From assembly GCF_031457495.1 (NCBI RefSeq), contig NZ_JAVDWM010000001.1, forward strand, positions 1,662,001 through 1,726,000: a DNA stretch of 64,000 nt, in the 5' to 3' direction. The notes under the pieces were generated by a model. That model worked only from the letters and a program-made list of their open reading frames with translations, searched no databases and was not told where the DNA came from. How positions within the stretch are numbered: the first letter of the stretch is position 1; each line of letters begins with the position of its first letter. Below, piece after piece: positions 7,547-23,932 of this stretch. Made by a program: the position numbers and the translations under genes. The DNA is from Sphingopyxis sp. BE259 (GTDB taxonomy: Bacteria; Pseudomonadota; Alphaproteobacteria; Sphingomonadales; Sphingomonadaceae).

Positions 7547-8029
7547 ATGACCGCACGCCAGCTTGCCACGCGCCTGCATCCCGATGACCGCATCGACCCC
7601 GCCAAGCGCGGCCCCCAGGTCATGCGCCAAGTAACGATCAACATCGCCGAGAGCCCGATCGCCTGGCTGGCGGCGCGGGGTCACTTGACCGACGCGCAGT
7701 TAGGTGCGGGCGAACGGCTGCGCGCCGATTATGAGCGGGCGGGCCTGTCGGCGCGGGTGACGATGCGCTGGGACGCGGCGCCCCCGGCGAAAAGCCGCGG
7801 CGGCGCGCGGGCTTCGGATGCGTCGCTGGCGCGGATCGACGCGCATCGGCGGTTTCATGGCGCACTCGATGCGGTGGGGCCGGGGCTCGCGGACATTTGC
7901 TGGCGGGTGATTTGTGCGGGTGAGGGAATAAGCGGGGCGGAGAAGGCGCTGGGGTGGCCGACGCGGTCGGGGAAGCTGGTGCTGGGGCTGGCGCTGGATC
8001 GGTTGGCGCAGTTTTACGGAATGGCGTGA
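7547..8029 (+). CDS. DUF6456-domain protein (possible GafY/GafA-N-type GTA activator)
   Basis: 160-aa protein. After a 35-residue basic leader it shows the DUF6456 pattern: ESPIAWLAARG, LTDAQLGAGERLRADYE, SARVTMRWD (about 35-83), then a variable linker and ICWRVICAGEGISGAEKALG with a final helix (about 121-158). From memory, this domain forms GafY of Caulobacter and the N-terminal part of GafA of Rhodobacter, activators of gene transfer agent clusters. The ATG at 7547 follows GAGGAG at suitable spacing; longer upstream frames run through the divergent regulator and are not used. No GafZ-like sigma-related partner is seen downstream; a palindrome follows. Confidence 0.75.
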   Translation: MTARQLATRLHPDDRIDPAKRGPQVMRQVTINIAESPIAWLAARGHLTDAQLGAGERLRADYERAGLSARVTMRWDAAPPAKSRGGARASDASLARIDAHRRFHGALDAVGPGLADICWRVICAGEGISGAEKALGWPTRSGKLVLGLALDRLAQFYGMA

Positions 8030-8093
8030 GCATGTTGTTTCGCAACGACGGTATTTGTCGCCCACATATTGGGAAGTCGTGGATGGCCGCTTT

Positions 8094-8238
8094 CGACCGG
8101 AAGTAGACGTTCCGCATTTCTTGACTTCGTCATCCCCGCGAAAGCGGGGACCCAGAGCGTGCGTCGGCGGGCCTGTCCCTGGGTTCCCGCTTTCGCGGGA
8201 ATGACGAGGGTGGGGAATAGCCGCCCCCCACCCCAAAG
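8094..8238. repeat. Composite palindromic element, copy 1 (family B core 8128-8206)
   Basis: Core arms CGTCATCCCCGCGAAAGCGG... and its near complement ending at 8206, flanked by CGACCGGAAGTAGACGTTCC (8094-8113) on one side and CCACCCCAAAG (8228-8238) on the other. The same flank-core-flank order occurs at 33981-34123, 38811-38954 (reverse) and 55500-55632, and the flanks also surround a different core at 17095-17243. Confidence 0.8.
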
Positions 8239-8273
8239 CGGATATTCTGATCCCAACGCATCGCTCCGCCCCG

Positions 8274-8302
8274 TTGACACTCCGCTGCCCCAATCCTATA
8301 TC
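8274..8302 (+). promoter_or_regulatory. rpoBC promoter candidate (TTGACA-17-TATATC)
   Basis: TTGACA at 8274-8279 and TATATC at 8297-8302, 17-bp spacing, a near-consensus housekeeping promoter 179 bp upstream of rpoB. No ribosomal protein genes (rplKAJL) precede rpoB here; a palindromic element and the DUF6456 gene do, so a dedicated promoter is expected. Confidence 0.65.
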
Positions 8303-8391
8303 GCCCCCACACCCCATCGTTCGAGATAGAGTCCGCCTTGCGCAGCGGATTGTACGGATAGGTCGGTGGGGATTTCGACAGGCGTTGGAAA

Positions 8392-8429
8392 GCTGCGGTA
8401 AACCGGCAACGGTTGCCTGCGGCTTTTTT
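8392..8429 (+). terminator. Terminator-like hairpin in the rpoB leader (possible attenuator)
   Basis: GCTGC...AACCG-GCAA-CGGTT...GCGGC forms a two-part stem with a GNRA tetraloop (8392-8423), followed directly by TTTTTT (8424-8429). It lies about 85 bases downstream of the predicted start site and 51 bases before the rpoB ATG, so it would terminate some rpoBC transcripts early. A second T-rich run at 8450-8460 follows. Confidence 0.55.
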
Positions 8430-8480
8430 CGCGTCGATGCGTCCGCGATTTTGATTTTTTGACAGGCGAGACAATCACTT

Positions 8481-12659
<4,179 letters not shown>

Positions 12660-12714
12660 GATCTTATCCTCACCCCCTTCGCCCGGCGCGAAGGGGGAAG
12701 AGTGGAGCTAGAAT

Positions 12715-17001
<4,287 letters not shown>

Positions 17002-17032
17002 CCGCTTCGGTCCTTACGACCCGACAGAAACA

Positions 17033-17066
17033 AGCCCCGCCGGAGCGATCCGGCGGGGCTTTTTCT
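17033..17066 (+). terminator. Rho-independent terminator of rpoBC
   Basis: AGCCCCGCCGGA-GCGA-TCCGGCGGGGCT, a perfect 12-bp stem with a tetraloop, followed by TTTTCTTTG. It starts 31 bases after the rpoC stop. Confidence 0.95.
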
Positions 17067-17094
17067 TTGTTGAGAGAGACGCTTCGCCGTCAGA

Positions 17095-17243
17095 TTTGGG
17101 GTGGGAAGCTGCCCGCATGAACTCGTCACCCCGGACTTGATCCGGGGTCCAAGAGGCCTTGCGCCGCACTATACTGAGAAGGCGGATGGATCCCGGATCA
17201 AGTCCGGGATGACGAGAGTGTAGGTCCGTTTCCGGTCGATAGC
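17095..17243. repeat. Composite palindromic element with family A core (17124-17214)
   Basis: Flank TTTGGGGTGGGAAGCT (17095-17110), core of inverted CGTCACCCCGGACTTGATCC arms ending at 17214, then CCGTTTCCGGTCGATAGC (17226-17243). The flanks match those of the family B composites elsewhere although the core is different. No gene is visible in 17002-17356 apart from the terminators. Confidence 0.75.
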
Positions 17244-17256
17244 AGACGCCGATAAC

Positions 17257-17292
17257 AGAAAAGGGCCCACCGGGGTGGCCGGTGAGCCCTTG
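17257..17292 (-). terminator. Rho-independent terminator downstream of pspC
   Basis: On the minus strand AAGGGCTCACCGG and CCGGTGGGCCCTT pair around a five-base loop (one mismatch-type pair), followed by TTCTG. It lies 65 bases beyond the pspC stop. Confidence 0.8.
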
Positions 17293-17356
17293 GTTGCTTG
17301 GGAATGTGCGGGCCGGTGCGACTGTGCCTGAAAGGCATCCGGCCCGTGGCGCTGTC

Positions 17357-17536
17357 CTATGGCGCGAGGATCGCGACGGCGAGGTACAGCAGCAGTGGCA
17401 GGCCGAAGCCCAGAAGCGTCAGGGCGACAAAACCGACGCGCGCCCACAAGACGTCGAAGCCGAACTGGTCTGCCATCCCGGCGCAGACGCCAAAGATCAC
17501 ACCATCGCGACGATTCTTGCGAAAACCCTGTTTCAT
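17357..17536 (-). CDS. pspC: PspC-domain membrane protein
   Basis: 59-aa protein: a basic N-terminal segment MKQGFRKNRRDGVIFGVCAG, then DQFGFDVLWARVGFVALTL and one long hydrophobic helix. The pattern R-x-x-x-D-x-x-x-x-G-V-C-x-G ... D-x-x-x-x-R is the PspC domain signature (phage shock protein C, a membrane-stress protein). The start is set by GGAAAGGAAAGAA just before ATG 17536; an in-frame ATG at 17551 lies inside that ribosome site. No pspA or pspB is next to it; instead a 37-aa membrane protein gene lies 53 bp upstream, behind a sigma54-like site. E. coli psp genes use sigma54, which makes the context notable. Confidence 0.85.
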   Translation of the reverse strand: MKQGFRKNRRDGVIFGVCAGMADQFGFDVLWARVGFVALTLLGFGLPLLLYLAVAILAP

Positions 17537-17589
17537 TTCTTTCCTTTCCATCCCGGCCAGTGGCCGGCGTTGTTATGCACCGCAGCGGG

Positions 17590-17703
17590 TCAGGCGACCA
17601 GGTTGCTGGGGCCGACAGCGGCGAGGAACATGATCGAGCAGTACAGCGAAGCAACGGCGGCGATCGCATAGCTCTTGAACGAGTCGACATTGAAATGGGC
17701 CAT
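17590..17703 (-). CDS. 37-aa single-pass membrane protein upstream of pspC
   Basis: Short ORF from ATG 17703 to a TGA at 17590: it begins MAHFNVDSFKSYAIAAVASL, then has a hydrophobic helix with YCSIMFLAAVGPSN and ends LVA. A strong AAGGAAGG ribosome site precedes the start by 8 bases. It is co-oriented with pspC, 53 bp apart, and probably shares its transcript. No family recognised. The position (small membrane protein before PspC) recalls PspB, but there is no PspB-like coiled coil, so I do not claim that. Coding use of a good ribosome site plus a clean membrane helix supports it as a real small gene. Confidence 0.65.
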   Translation of the reverse strand: MAHFNVDSFKSYAIAAVASLYCSIMFLAAVGPSNLVA

Positions 17704-17759
17704 GATATTTTCCTTCCTTGAACCTTCCATCCGGGCCATCCGGTGGATGCCGACACTGT

Positions 17760-17776
17760 TGCAGGGACCGTGCCAA
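17760..17776 (-). promoter_or_regulatory. Sigma54-type promoter candidate for the 37-aa ORF and pspC
   Basis: The minus strand reads TTGGCACGGTCCCTGCA. Against the consensus YTGGCACGRNNNTTGCW only one position differs (C for T at the -12 box), with exact GG/GC spacing. A start about 12 bases downstream would leave a leader of about 45 bases before ATG 17703. The rest of 17704-18021 shows no gene. Confidence 0.6.
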
Positions 17777-18021
17777 ATTCGTTCATTGGCGGTTAAGCGC
17801 GGTTTTCAGGTTTACGACAGATTATTTCTGCGCAAAAGTTACGCGATGGTGGTGAAATTTCCCGCTAATCGAAAAAATGTCCATAGAGCATTGCAGTTTG
17901 GCGAGCACATGATCTCTCGGCCGCATTTGGATGCTACGGTGAGATCCCGGCCTTCGCCGCGATGACGGTCGATGGGAGTGGGGTGGCGCGGTTGGAGTAG
18001 CTGCGGTAGGCGGCATACAGG

Positions 18022-19131
18022 ATGACGCTGACCCGCCTTTCGCTGACCGATTTTCGCAATCATGCCGGTGCCGAATTGGTCGCGGAGCCGGGGCTGGTCG
18101 CGCTGCACGGCGACAATGGCGCGGGCAAGACCAATATATTGGAGGCAATTTCGCTGCTGGCGCCGGGACGCGGGCTACGCCGCGCCGCGCTGAGCGACAT
18201 GGTCCGCGACGGTGCGACCGGCGGCTTTGCGGTGTTCGCCGAGGTGCAGCCGGTCGCGGCGTTGGCGCCGGTGTCGTTGGGAACCGGGATCGAGCCCGCG
18301 CATCCGGGGCGGCGGATCGTGCGGATCAACGGTAGCGCCGCGGCGGCGGCGTCGCTGGGCGAATGGCTGGCGGTGCTGTGGCTGACCCCGGCGATGGACC
18401 GGCTGTTCGTCGAGACCGCGGGCAACCGGCGGCGTTTTCTCGACCGGCTGGTGCTCGCGCTCGACCCGCGGCACGCCCAGCACAGCAACCGCTACGACGC
18501 GGCGCTGCGCGCGCGCGGCAAACTGCTCGCCGACCTGTCCAGCGCCGACCCGCAATGGCTGGCCAGCCTGGAGGCGCAGCTCGCCGAACATGGCGCCGCG
18601 ATGGATGCGGCGCGACAACATATGCTGACCGCCCTGTCGGCCGAACTGGCCGAACAGCCCGAAGCCCCCTTTGCCCGCCCGCTGCTGACGCTGGTCGATA
18701 GCGACGGCGCGCCGCGCGGCGCGCCGCACGATGGCGCGGCGTTGCAGGGGCTGTTCCTGGCGCGGCGGCGGATCGATGCCGCAGCAGGACGGGCGACCGC
18801 CGGGCCGCATCGTGACGACCTGATCGCCGTTCATGCCGCGACCGGCCGCGCCGCAGCGCGTTGTTCGACCGGCGAGCAAAAGGCGATGCTGCTGTCGCTG
18901 GTGCTGGCGCACAGCGATTGCGTCGCGCGCGCGCGGGGACAGCGGCCGGTGTTGCTGCTCGACGAGGTCGCGGCGCACCTTGATCCCTTGCGGCGCGGCG
19001 CGCTCTATGAGCGGCTGGCGGGGCAAGGGGGGCAGGCGTGGCTGACGGGGACCGAAGCGGCGCTGTTCGACAACATGCCGGGTCCGGTCACGCGGTTCCG
19101 AATCAGCGGCGGGCGGATCGCCGCCGCTTAA
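18022..19131 (+). CDS. recF: DNA replication and repair protein RecF
   Basis: 369-aa SMC-like ATPase that, with RecO and RecR, loads RecA at single-strand gaps. Walker A GDNGAGKT is at 30-37, after the typical MTLTRLSLTDFRNH start; the ABC signature region is CSTGEQKAMLLSL (about 280-292) and Walker B is LLLDEVAAHLD (about 312-322). Length fits the family. It is not next to dnaN or gyrB as in gammaproteobacteria. A weak ribosome site (CATACAGG) precedes the ATG. Its 3' end overlaps the convergent arsC gene by 4 bp. Confidence 0.95.
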   Translation: MTLTRLSLTDFRNHAGAELVAEPGLVALHGDNGAGKTNILEAISLLAPGRGLRRAALSDMVRDGATGGFAVFAEVQPVAALAPVSLGTGIEPAHPGRRIVRINGSAAAAASLGEWLAVLWLTPAMDRLFVETAGNRRRFLDRLVLALDPRHAQHSNRYDAALRARGKLLADLSSADPQWLASLEAQLAEHGAAMDAARQHMLTALSAELAEQPEAPFARPLLTLVDSDGAPRGAPHDGAALQGLFLARRRIDAAAGRATAGPHRDDLIAVHAATGRAAARCSTGEQKAMLLSLVLAHSDCVARARGQRPVLLLDEVAAHLDPLRRGALYERLAGQGGQAWLTGTEAALFDNMPGPVTRFRISGGRIAAA

Positions 19132-19472
19132 AGAATCTCGCGCACCACATCCTGCGGACGGCAGAGGCGGGCGCCCTTGGCGGTTTCGACAAATGGGCGT
19201 TCGACATAGGCCGGGTTGGCGACCATCGCGGCGATGATCGCGTCCTCGCTGGCGTCCTTCAGACCGCGGTCCTCGGCGTCGGTGCCGCGCAGGCGCAGCG
19301 CGTCGCGCGCGGTCAGGCCCGCATCGGTGAACAGCTGGCGCAGCTTGTCCGCTGCATAGGGATGCTTCAGATATTCGACGACCGTCAGGTCGATATTTGG
19401 CGTTTCCTGAAGGATGGCCAACGTCTTGCGCGAGGTGCCGCAGGCGGGATTGTGCCAGATAGTTGCGTTCAT
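19128..19472 (-). CDS. arsC: Arsenate reductase (glutaredoxin-coupled), ArsC family
   Basis: 114-aa cytoplasmic protein with the active-site motif NPACGTSRKTL (8-18), whose Cys is the nucleophile in ArsC, and the conserved RPFVETAKGARLCRP (about 92-106) with the Arg that binds arsenate. Reduces arsenate to arsenite with glutathione and glutaredoxin; some relatives (YffB/Spx-like) have other roles. No ars operon genes (arsR, arsB) are nearby, so it may be a stand-alone housekeeping copy. Confidence 0.85.
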   Translation of the reverse strand: MNATIWHNPACGTSRKTLAILQETPNIDLTVVEYLKHPYAADKLRQLFTDAGLTARDALRLRGTDAEDRGLKDASEDAIIAAMVANPAYVERPFVETAKGARLCRPQDVVREIL

Positions 19473-19641
19473 GGACTGCGTCCTAACCGCGGCTTACCGC
19501 ACCGTAAACCCGCTATTCATAGCATATATGGCACATCTTCCCGCATGACAGGGAACCACGTGCTTGCCTTTCGCGGCCAAAACACGACTTATGCACAGTC
19601 GAAGGATCGCCAAAGGCGGCCAATGCGGGGTTGGGTTAAAC

Positions 19642-20373
19642 GTGACTGAAATCTTCGATCGCAGGGCGATGCTGGCGGGGCTCGCCGGGGCCGGGGCGTT
19701 GGCTGCCGCGCCGTTGCGCGCGCAACTGCCCGACTGGATCCAGCAACCGGTGGCGCCGTTGCCGCCGCCGGTCGATTATCTGGCCGTCGCGCGCAAACAG
19801 CTGGCGATGCAGAGCCGCAATATCCCCCAGACCGACCGCGTCGGCGTTGTCGATTTCGGCCTGCCATCGGCGCGGCCGCGCTTTGCGCTGGTCGATATGG
19901 TGGCGGGAAAGGTCGATATGTTCCCGGTCACCCACGGCCGCGGGTCGGACCCGCAGCATGATGGTTGGCTCAAGAGCTTCTCGAACCGCATGGGCAGTCT
20001 GGCGACGTCGCGCGGCGCGTATCGCACCGGCGATTATTATTGGGGCGCCAACGGATCGTCGATGCGGCTCGCGGGCCTGGAGCCGGATAATTACAGCGCC
20101 GATATGCGCGCGATCGTCGTCCATGGCGCGTGGTATGCCGACCCGGCGCTGATCGCGACGCAGGGCAAGCTGGGGCGCAGCGAAGGGTGCTTCGTCTTCG
20201 GCGAGGAACTGCTGCCGATGATCCTCTACAAATTGGGGCCGGGGCGGTTGTTGTTCGCCGACCGGCTGAGCGAGATGCCGCCGGTGCCCGCGCCATTCCA
20301 GCTGCCGCCAGTCGCGGACAATATCCGCCGCGCGGGCTCGGTCAGCGGGACGTTTCCGACGACCGCGGATTAG
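19642..20373 (+). CDS. Exported murein L,D-transpeptidase-like protein (YkuD_2 type)
   Basis: 243 aa from the GTG at 19642; this start gives a twin-arginine-like signal FDRRAMLAGLAGAGALAAAP ending in LRAQ, and GGGGTTGGG precedes it. The mature part matches the YkuD_2 pattern: ARPRFALVDMVAGKV, VTHGRGSD, FSNRMGSLATSRGAYRTG, MRLAGLEPDN, IVVHGAWYAD and GKLGRSEGCFVFG, whose Cys is the expected catalytic residue and His in VVHGA a partner. Likely acts on peptidoglycan in the periplasm. In-frame ATG 19591 is an alternative start. It is convergent with the second transpeptidase at 20490. Confidence 0.75.
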   Translation: MTEIFDRRAMLAGLAGAGALAAAPLRAQLPDWIQQPVAPLPPPVDYLAVARKQLAMQSRNIPQTDRVGVVDFGLPSARPRFALVDMVAGKVDMFPVTHGRGSDPQHDGWLKSFSNRMGSLATSRGAYRTGDYYWGANGSSMRLAGLEPDNYSADMRAIVVHGAWYADPALIATQGKLGRSEGCFVFGEELLPMILYKLGPGRLLFADRLSEMPPVPAPFQLPPVADNIRRAGSVSGTFPTTAD

Positions 20374-20416
20374 GCGGAGCGTCCGCTTTTGAGGTGGGGA
20401 ACTGCCGCCATGTTTT

Positions 20417-20453
20417 CGTCACCCCGGACCCAGTCGAAGGGTCCGGGACGACG
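20417..20453. repeat. Degenerate family A palindrome
   Basis: CGTCACCCCGGACCCAGTCG ... GGTCCGGGACGACG, a short imperfect copy between two convergent transpeptidase genes; preceded by a GAGGTGGGGAACTG flank like that of the composite elements. Confidence 0.6.
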
Positions 20454-20489
20454 ATTGTTTAGTTCGACAAATCCGCCGCCACCCGCCGC

Positions 20490-21848
20490 TCAATAAATTC
20501 CGCTTGTCCCCGGCGTCGTGACACGGGCGGTTGTTTCGACCGTCGGGACCACCGACGGTGCGACCGGTGCAATGATCGCGGCGGTCGGTCGGCCTGGCTT
20601 GGCAAAGCTGGCCACCACCGGCGCATCGCGGCCGTAGAGGTCGGCGAGTTTCCTGATCCCGCCCTTGCCGTCGGGAATGACGGTCCAATAGGCGACATAG
20701 ACGGGGAAGGGGTTTTCAAAGCCAAAGCGCGTCGTCTTGCCGCTCGCGATCGCTTCGCCGAACACTTCGGGGCTTTGGCCCGCGAACATAACCGCCATCA
20801 GGCCCGAGAAATGCAGCGCCTTTTCGGTGCGGATGCAGCCGTGGCTGAACGCGCGCGCCGCAGCGCCGAACGCGCCCTTTGACGGCGTGTCGTGAAGGTA
20901 GATGGCATGTTCGTTGAGCATCTCCATCTTCATCACACCCAGCGCGTTGTTCGGCCCCGCCTTTTGCACCACCGACAAGGTCTTGCCGCTGCCGGTCCAG
21001 GTATAGCCCTGCGCGCGCGCCGAGGCGGGGTTGCGCGCGATCGTCGCGCCGATGCCTTCGTTGATGATGCTGCGCGGCAGCGTCCAGGTCGGGTTGACGA
21101 TGATGCCGGTGGCCATCGGGTTCAGCTGCGGCGTTGCGGTCGAAGGTTTGCCGACGACGGCCTTGTGCGTCGCGATGATCGTGCCGCCGTGAACGACGCG
21201 GGTCAGATATTCGGGGACGTTGCTGACGACATAGCGGTCGCCGAGCGCGCGCGGCATCCAGCGCCAGCGTTCCATGTTGACGCGGATCGCGTTGGCGTCG
21301 GCGGCCGCCTTGGTCTTGGCCAGCGACGCCTTGAGCGCCGCAAAATCGGGATGCACGGGGTTGAGCGCCATCAGCGTTTCGCGGATCAATCCCGCGTTCA
21401 GCGCGGTGCCGAGCAGCGAAAGCAACGGTTCGCTGTCGGCGTCGCTGTCGACCATGAACCATTGTTTGCGCGCCGCATTGGGGGTGCGGCCATCGCGCAG
21501 ATGGGTCGCAAGGAGCAGGAAGGTGTCAGTCGCGGTCTTGTCGAGCCGCGCCTGATCGCCCGCCAGGATCGCGGCGGCGAGGGCGTCGGGGCTATAATCC
21601 TTGGCAAACAGGCCTTCGGCGCCGATTTTCTCGATGACGCTGAGCAGCGCGGTGGCATTTTCCTCCGACCAGCTCGGCAATTCCATCTGCGCCGCGATCA
21701 CCGGCGCATCGTCGGCGACCTTGTCGGGTTGCAGGACGACCGAATCCTCCTTCACCCCGGTTTGGGCGAGCACGGGCGCGGCCAGCAGGCTGAGCGGGAG
21801 GAGAAAAATCGCGGCAGGGCGCGCTGAAAAAGAGCAGTTTTTGACCAT
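20490..21848 (-). CDS. L,D-transpeptidase, YcbB/LdtD-like
   Basis: 452-aa exported protein: signal peptide at 1-28 (PLSLLAAPVLAQ), a helical region with a scaffold domain (about 45-190), the linker motif RVNMERWRWMPRALGDRYVV (about 203-222) that precedes the catalytic domain in LdtD proteins, and the YkuD domain ending in HGCIRTEKALHFSGL (His and Cys catalytic). It makes 3-3 cross-links in peptidoglycan. The domain order is that of YcbB but shorter (YcbB is about 615 aa), with no clear peptidoglycan-binding domain. The C-terminal 50 residues are Pro/Thr/Val rich. Confidence 0.85.
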   Translation of the reverse strand: MVKNCSFSARPAAIFLLPLSLLAAPVLAQTGVKEDSVVLQPDKVADDAPVIAAQMELPSWSEENATALLSVIEKIGAEGLFAKDYSPDALAAAILAGDQARLDKTATDTFLLLATHLRDGRTPNAARKQWFMVDSDADSEPLLSLLGTALNAGLIRETLMALNPVHPDFAALKASLAKTKAAADANAIRVNMERWRWMPRALGDRYVVSNVPEYLTRVVHGGTIIATHKAVVGKPSTATPQLNPMATGIIVNPTWTLPRSIINEGIGATIARNPASARAQGYTWTGSGKTLSVVQKAGPNNALGVMKMEMLNEHAIYLHDTPSKGAFGAAARAFSHGCIRTEKALHFSGLMAVMFAGQSPEVFGEAIASGKTTRFGFENPFPVYVAYWTVIPDGKGGIRKLADLYGRDAPVVASFAKPGRPTAAIIAPVAPSVVPTVETTARVTTPGTSGIY

Positions 21849-21906
21849 GGTTAAAGCCCATAGCCAAAAATTGGCGGTAGTGAAAGTGAGCTAAGCCACA
21901 GCTCAT

Positions 21907-22001
21907 CGTCATTGCGAGGAGCGAAGCGACGCGGCAATCTCCAGCCCTCGGTCTGGCGAAGGTCGGGTGCTGGAGATTGCTTCGCTGCGCTCGCAATGCC
22001 G
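21907..22001. repeat. Family C palindrome, diverged copy
   Basis: CGTCATTGCGAGGAGCGAAG ... GCTTCGCTGCGCTCGCAATG, imperfect arms with a 40-base centre, between the LdtD-like gene and accC. Confidence 0.75.
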
Positions 22002-22014
22002 AAGATAAGATGGA

Positions 22015-23376
22015 TCAGGCTTTCGCGTCTTCATCCTGCCGCGCCAGCCATTCCTCCAACCATTTGATTGTATAATCGCCGTGGATCACATCGGGGTCGG
22101 CGAGCAAAGCCTGATGCAGCGGGATGTTCGTCTTGACCCCGGCGATCACCATTTCCTCGAGTGCGCGGCGCATCCGCATCATGCAGCTTTCGCGGCTGCG
22201 GCCATACACGATCAGCTTGCCGATCATGCTGTCGTAATAGGGCGGGATCGAATAGCCGGCATACAGCCCGCTATCGACGCGGACATGCATGCCGCCCGCG
22301 GCGTGATAATTGGTGACCTTGCCGGGTGAGGGCAGGAAGGTGCGCGGGTCTTCGGCATTGATCCGGCATTCCATCGCATGGCCGCGGAACTCCAGATCTT
22401 CCTGCTTGACCGAAAGGTCCGAACCGCCCGCGATGCGGATCTGTTCGCGGACCAGATCAAAGCCGGTTATCATTTCGGTCACCGGATGCTCGACCTGAAT
22501 GCGGGTGTTCATTTCGATGAAGAAAAATTCTCCATTTTCCCACAGGAACTCGATCGTCCCGGCGCCGCGATACTGCATTTTCGCCATGGCATCGGCGCAA
22601 ATGCCGCCCATGCGAGCGCGTTCCTCGGCCGAGATGATCGGCGAGGGGGCTTCTTCGAGTACTTTCTGGTGGCGACGCTGGAGCGAACAATCGCGCTCGC
22701 CGAGATGGATCGCCGTCCCGCGGCCGTCACCGAATATCTGAAATTCGATATGGCGCGGGTTGCCGAGATATTTTTCCATATAGACGGTCGGATCGCCGAA
22801 TGCTGCTGCCGCCTCGCTCGACGCCTGACCCATCAGGCTTTCCAGGCTGCCTTCATCGGGAACAACCTTCATGCCGCGGCCGCCGCCGCCCGACGCCGCC
22901 TTGATCAGCACCGGATAGCCGATATCCTCGGCCATTTTGCGGCATTCGTCGCCATAGGTGACCGCGCCGGGCGAACCCGGAACGACCGGCAAGCCGAGCG
23001 CAACCGCGGTGCGTTTGGCCTCGACCTTGTCGCCCATGGTGCGGATATGCTCGGGCTTCGGCCCGACGAAGATCATGTCGTGCGCTTCGATGATCTCGGC
23101 AAAACGCTCATTTTCCGACAGAAAGCCGTAACCGGGATGGATCGCGTCGGCGCCGGTGATCTCGGCCGCCGAGATGATCGCCGGGATGTTGAGATAGCTG
23201 TCCTTGGCCGCCGGCGGGCCGATGCACACCGCCTCGTCGGCGAGCCGAACGTGCATCGCGTCGGCGTCGGCAGTCGAATGGACCGCAACCGTCTTGATAC
23301 CCATTTCGTGGCAGGCGCGATGGATGCGTAGCGCGATCTCGCCGCGGTTGGCGATCAGGAGCTTTTCGATGGCCAT
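22015..23376 (-). CDS. accC: Acetyl-CoA carboxylase, biotin carboxylase subunit
   Basis: 453-aa ATP-grasp enzyme that carboxylates the biotin of AccB with bicarbonate and ATP, the first half of malonyl-CoA synthesis. Start [17 protein letters not shown] at 23376 fits the family exactly. Visible: [12 protein letters not shown] nucleotide loop (about 160-171), [35 protein letters not shown] with the catalytic Glu/Asn and Arg, and [13 protein letters not shown]. It lies 7 bp after accB; the two are co-transcribed. Confidence 0.97.
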   Translation of the reverse strand: MAIEKLLIANRGEIALRIHRACHEMGIKTVAVHSTADADAMHVRLADEAVCIGPPAAKDSYLNIPAIISAAEITGADAIHPGYGFLSENERFAEIIEAHDMIFVGPKPEHIRTMGDKVEAKRTAVALGLPVVPGSPGAVTYGDECRKMAEDIGYPVLIKAASGGGGRGMKVVPDEGSLESLMGQASSEAAAAFGDPTVYMEKYLGNPRHIEFQIFGDGRGTAIHLGERDCSLQRRHQKVLEEAPSPIISAEERARMGGICADAMAKMQYRGAGTIEFLWENGEFFFIEMNTRIQVEHPVTEMITGFDLVREQIRIAGGSDLSVKQEDLEFRGHAMECRINAEDPRTFLPSPGKVTNYHAAGGMHVRVDSGLYAGYSIPPYYDSMIGKLIVYGRSRESCMMRMRRALEEMVIAGVKTNIPLHQALLADPDVIHGDYTIKWLEEWLARQDEDAKA

Positions 23377-23383
23377 GTTTTGA

Positions 23384-23863
23384 TCAGCCGATGGTGAACA
23401 GCGGCTGGTCGAATTCGACCGGCTGGCTGTTCTCGACATGCACGGCCTTCAGCGTGCCCGATGTCGGCGCGACAATCGGGTTCATCACCTTCATCGCCTC
23501 GATGATCAGGACGGTGTCGCCTTCCTTGACCGCCGAACCGATGGCGGCGAAATTGGGGGCGCCGGGTTCGGGCGACAGATAGACGGTGCCGACCATCGGC
23601 GATTTCACTGCGCCCGCAAAGCTGTCGGCGGCGGGGGCGGCCACGGCGGGCGCTGCGGCCGGAGTGACTGCGACCGGCGGCGCTGCTGGAGCAGGCGCAT
23701 AAGCCACGGGCGGTGCGGCAACCGCGGCTTTGCGTGCGACGCGGACCTTGCGGTCGCCGTCCTCGACTTCGATTTCGGTCAGGCTGGTGTCGTCGAGCAG
23801 CTCGGCGAGCGCGCGCACATAGGCCGGATCGATATTGATGCCATCGTCTTTATGGTCACCCAT
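23384..23863 (-). CDS. accB: Acetyl-CoA carboxylase, biotin carboxyl carrier protein
   Basis: 159 aa. An N-terminal helical part (about 1-48), an Ala/Pro-rich flexible linker (49-80) and a C-terminal biotinyl domain with the attachment motif EAMKVMN, Lys at 125. The thumb-type insert between SPEPGAPNF and VKEGD is that of bacterial BCCP. It shuttles carboxybiotin between AccC and the AccAD transferase. Ribosome site AGGA precedes the ATG. First gene of accB-accC; aroQ lies 69 bp upstream on the same strand and may join the unit, an order common in bacteria. Confidence 0.97.
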   Translation of the reverse strand: MGDHKDDGINIDPAYVRALAELLDDTSLTEIEVEDGDRKVRVARKAAVAAPPVAYAPAPAAPPVAVTPAAAPAVAAPAADSFAGAVKSPMVGTVYLSPEPGAPNFAAIGSAVKEGDTVLIIEAMKVMNPIVAPTSGTLKAVHVENSQPVEFDQPLFTIG

Positions 23864-23932
23864 GAGAATTTTCCTGTTGTTGCGGCGTCCTTTCGCAGGA
23901 CGCTCGGACCCCGTTTTTGATGCGCCCTCTTG

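Noticed and set aside
7459..7644. 62-codon N-terminal extension of the XRE regulator
   Set aside because: It would run through the divergent promoter and the start of the DUF6456 gene; the GAAGG site fixes the start at 7458.
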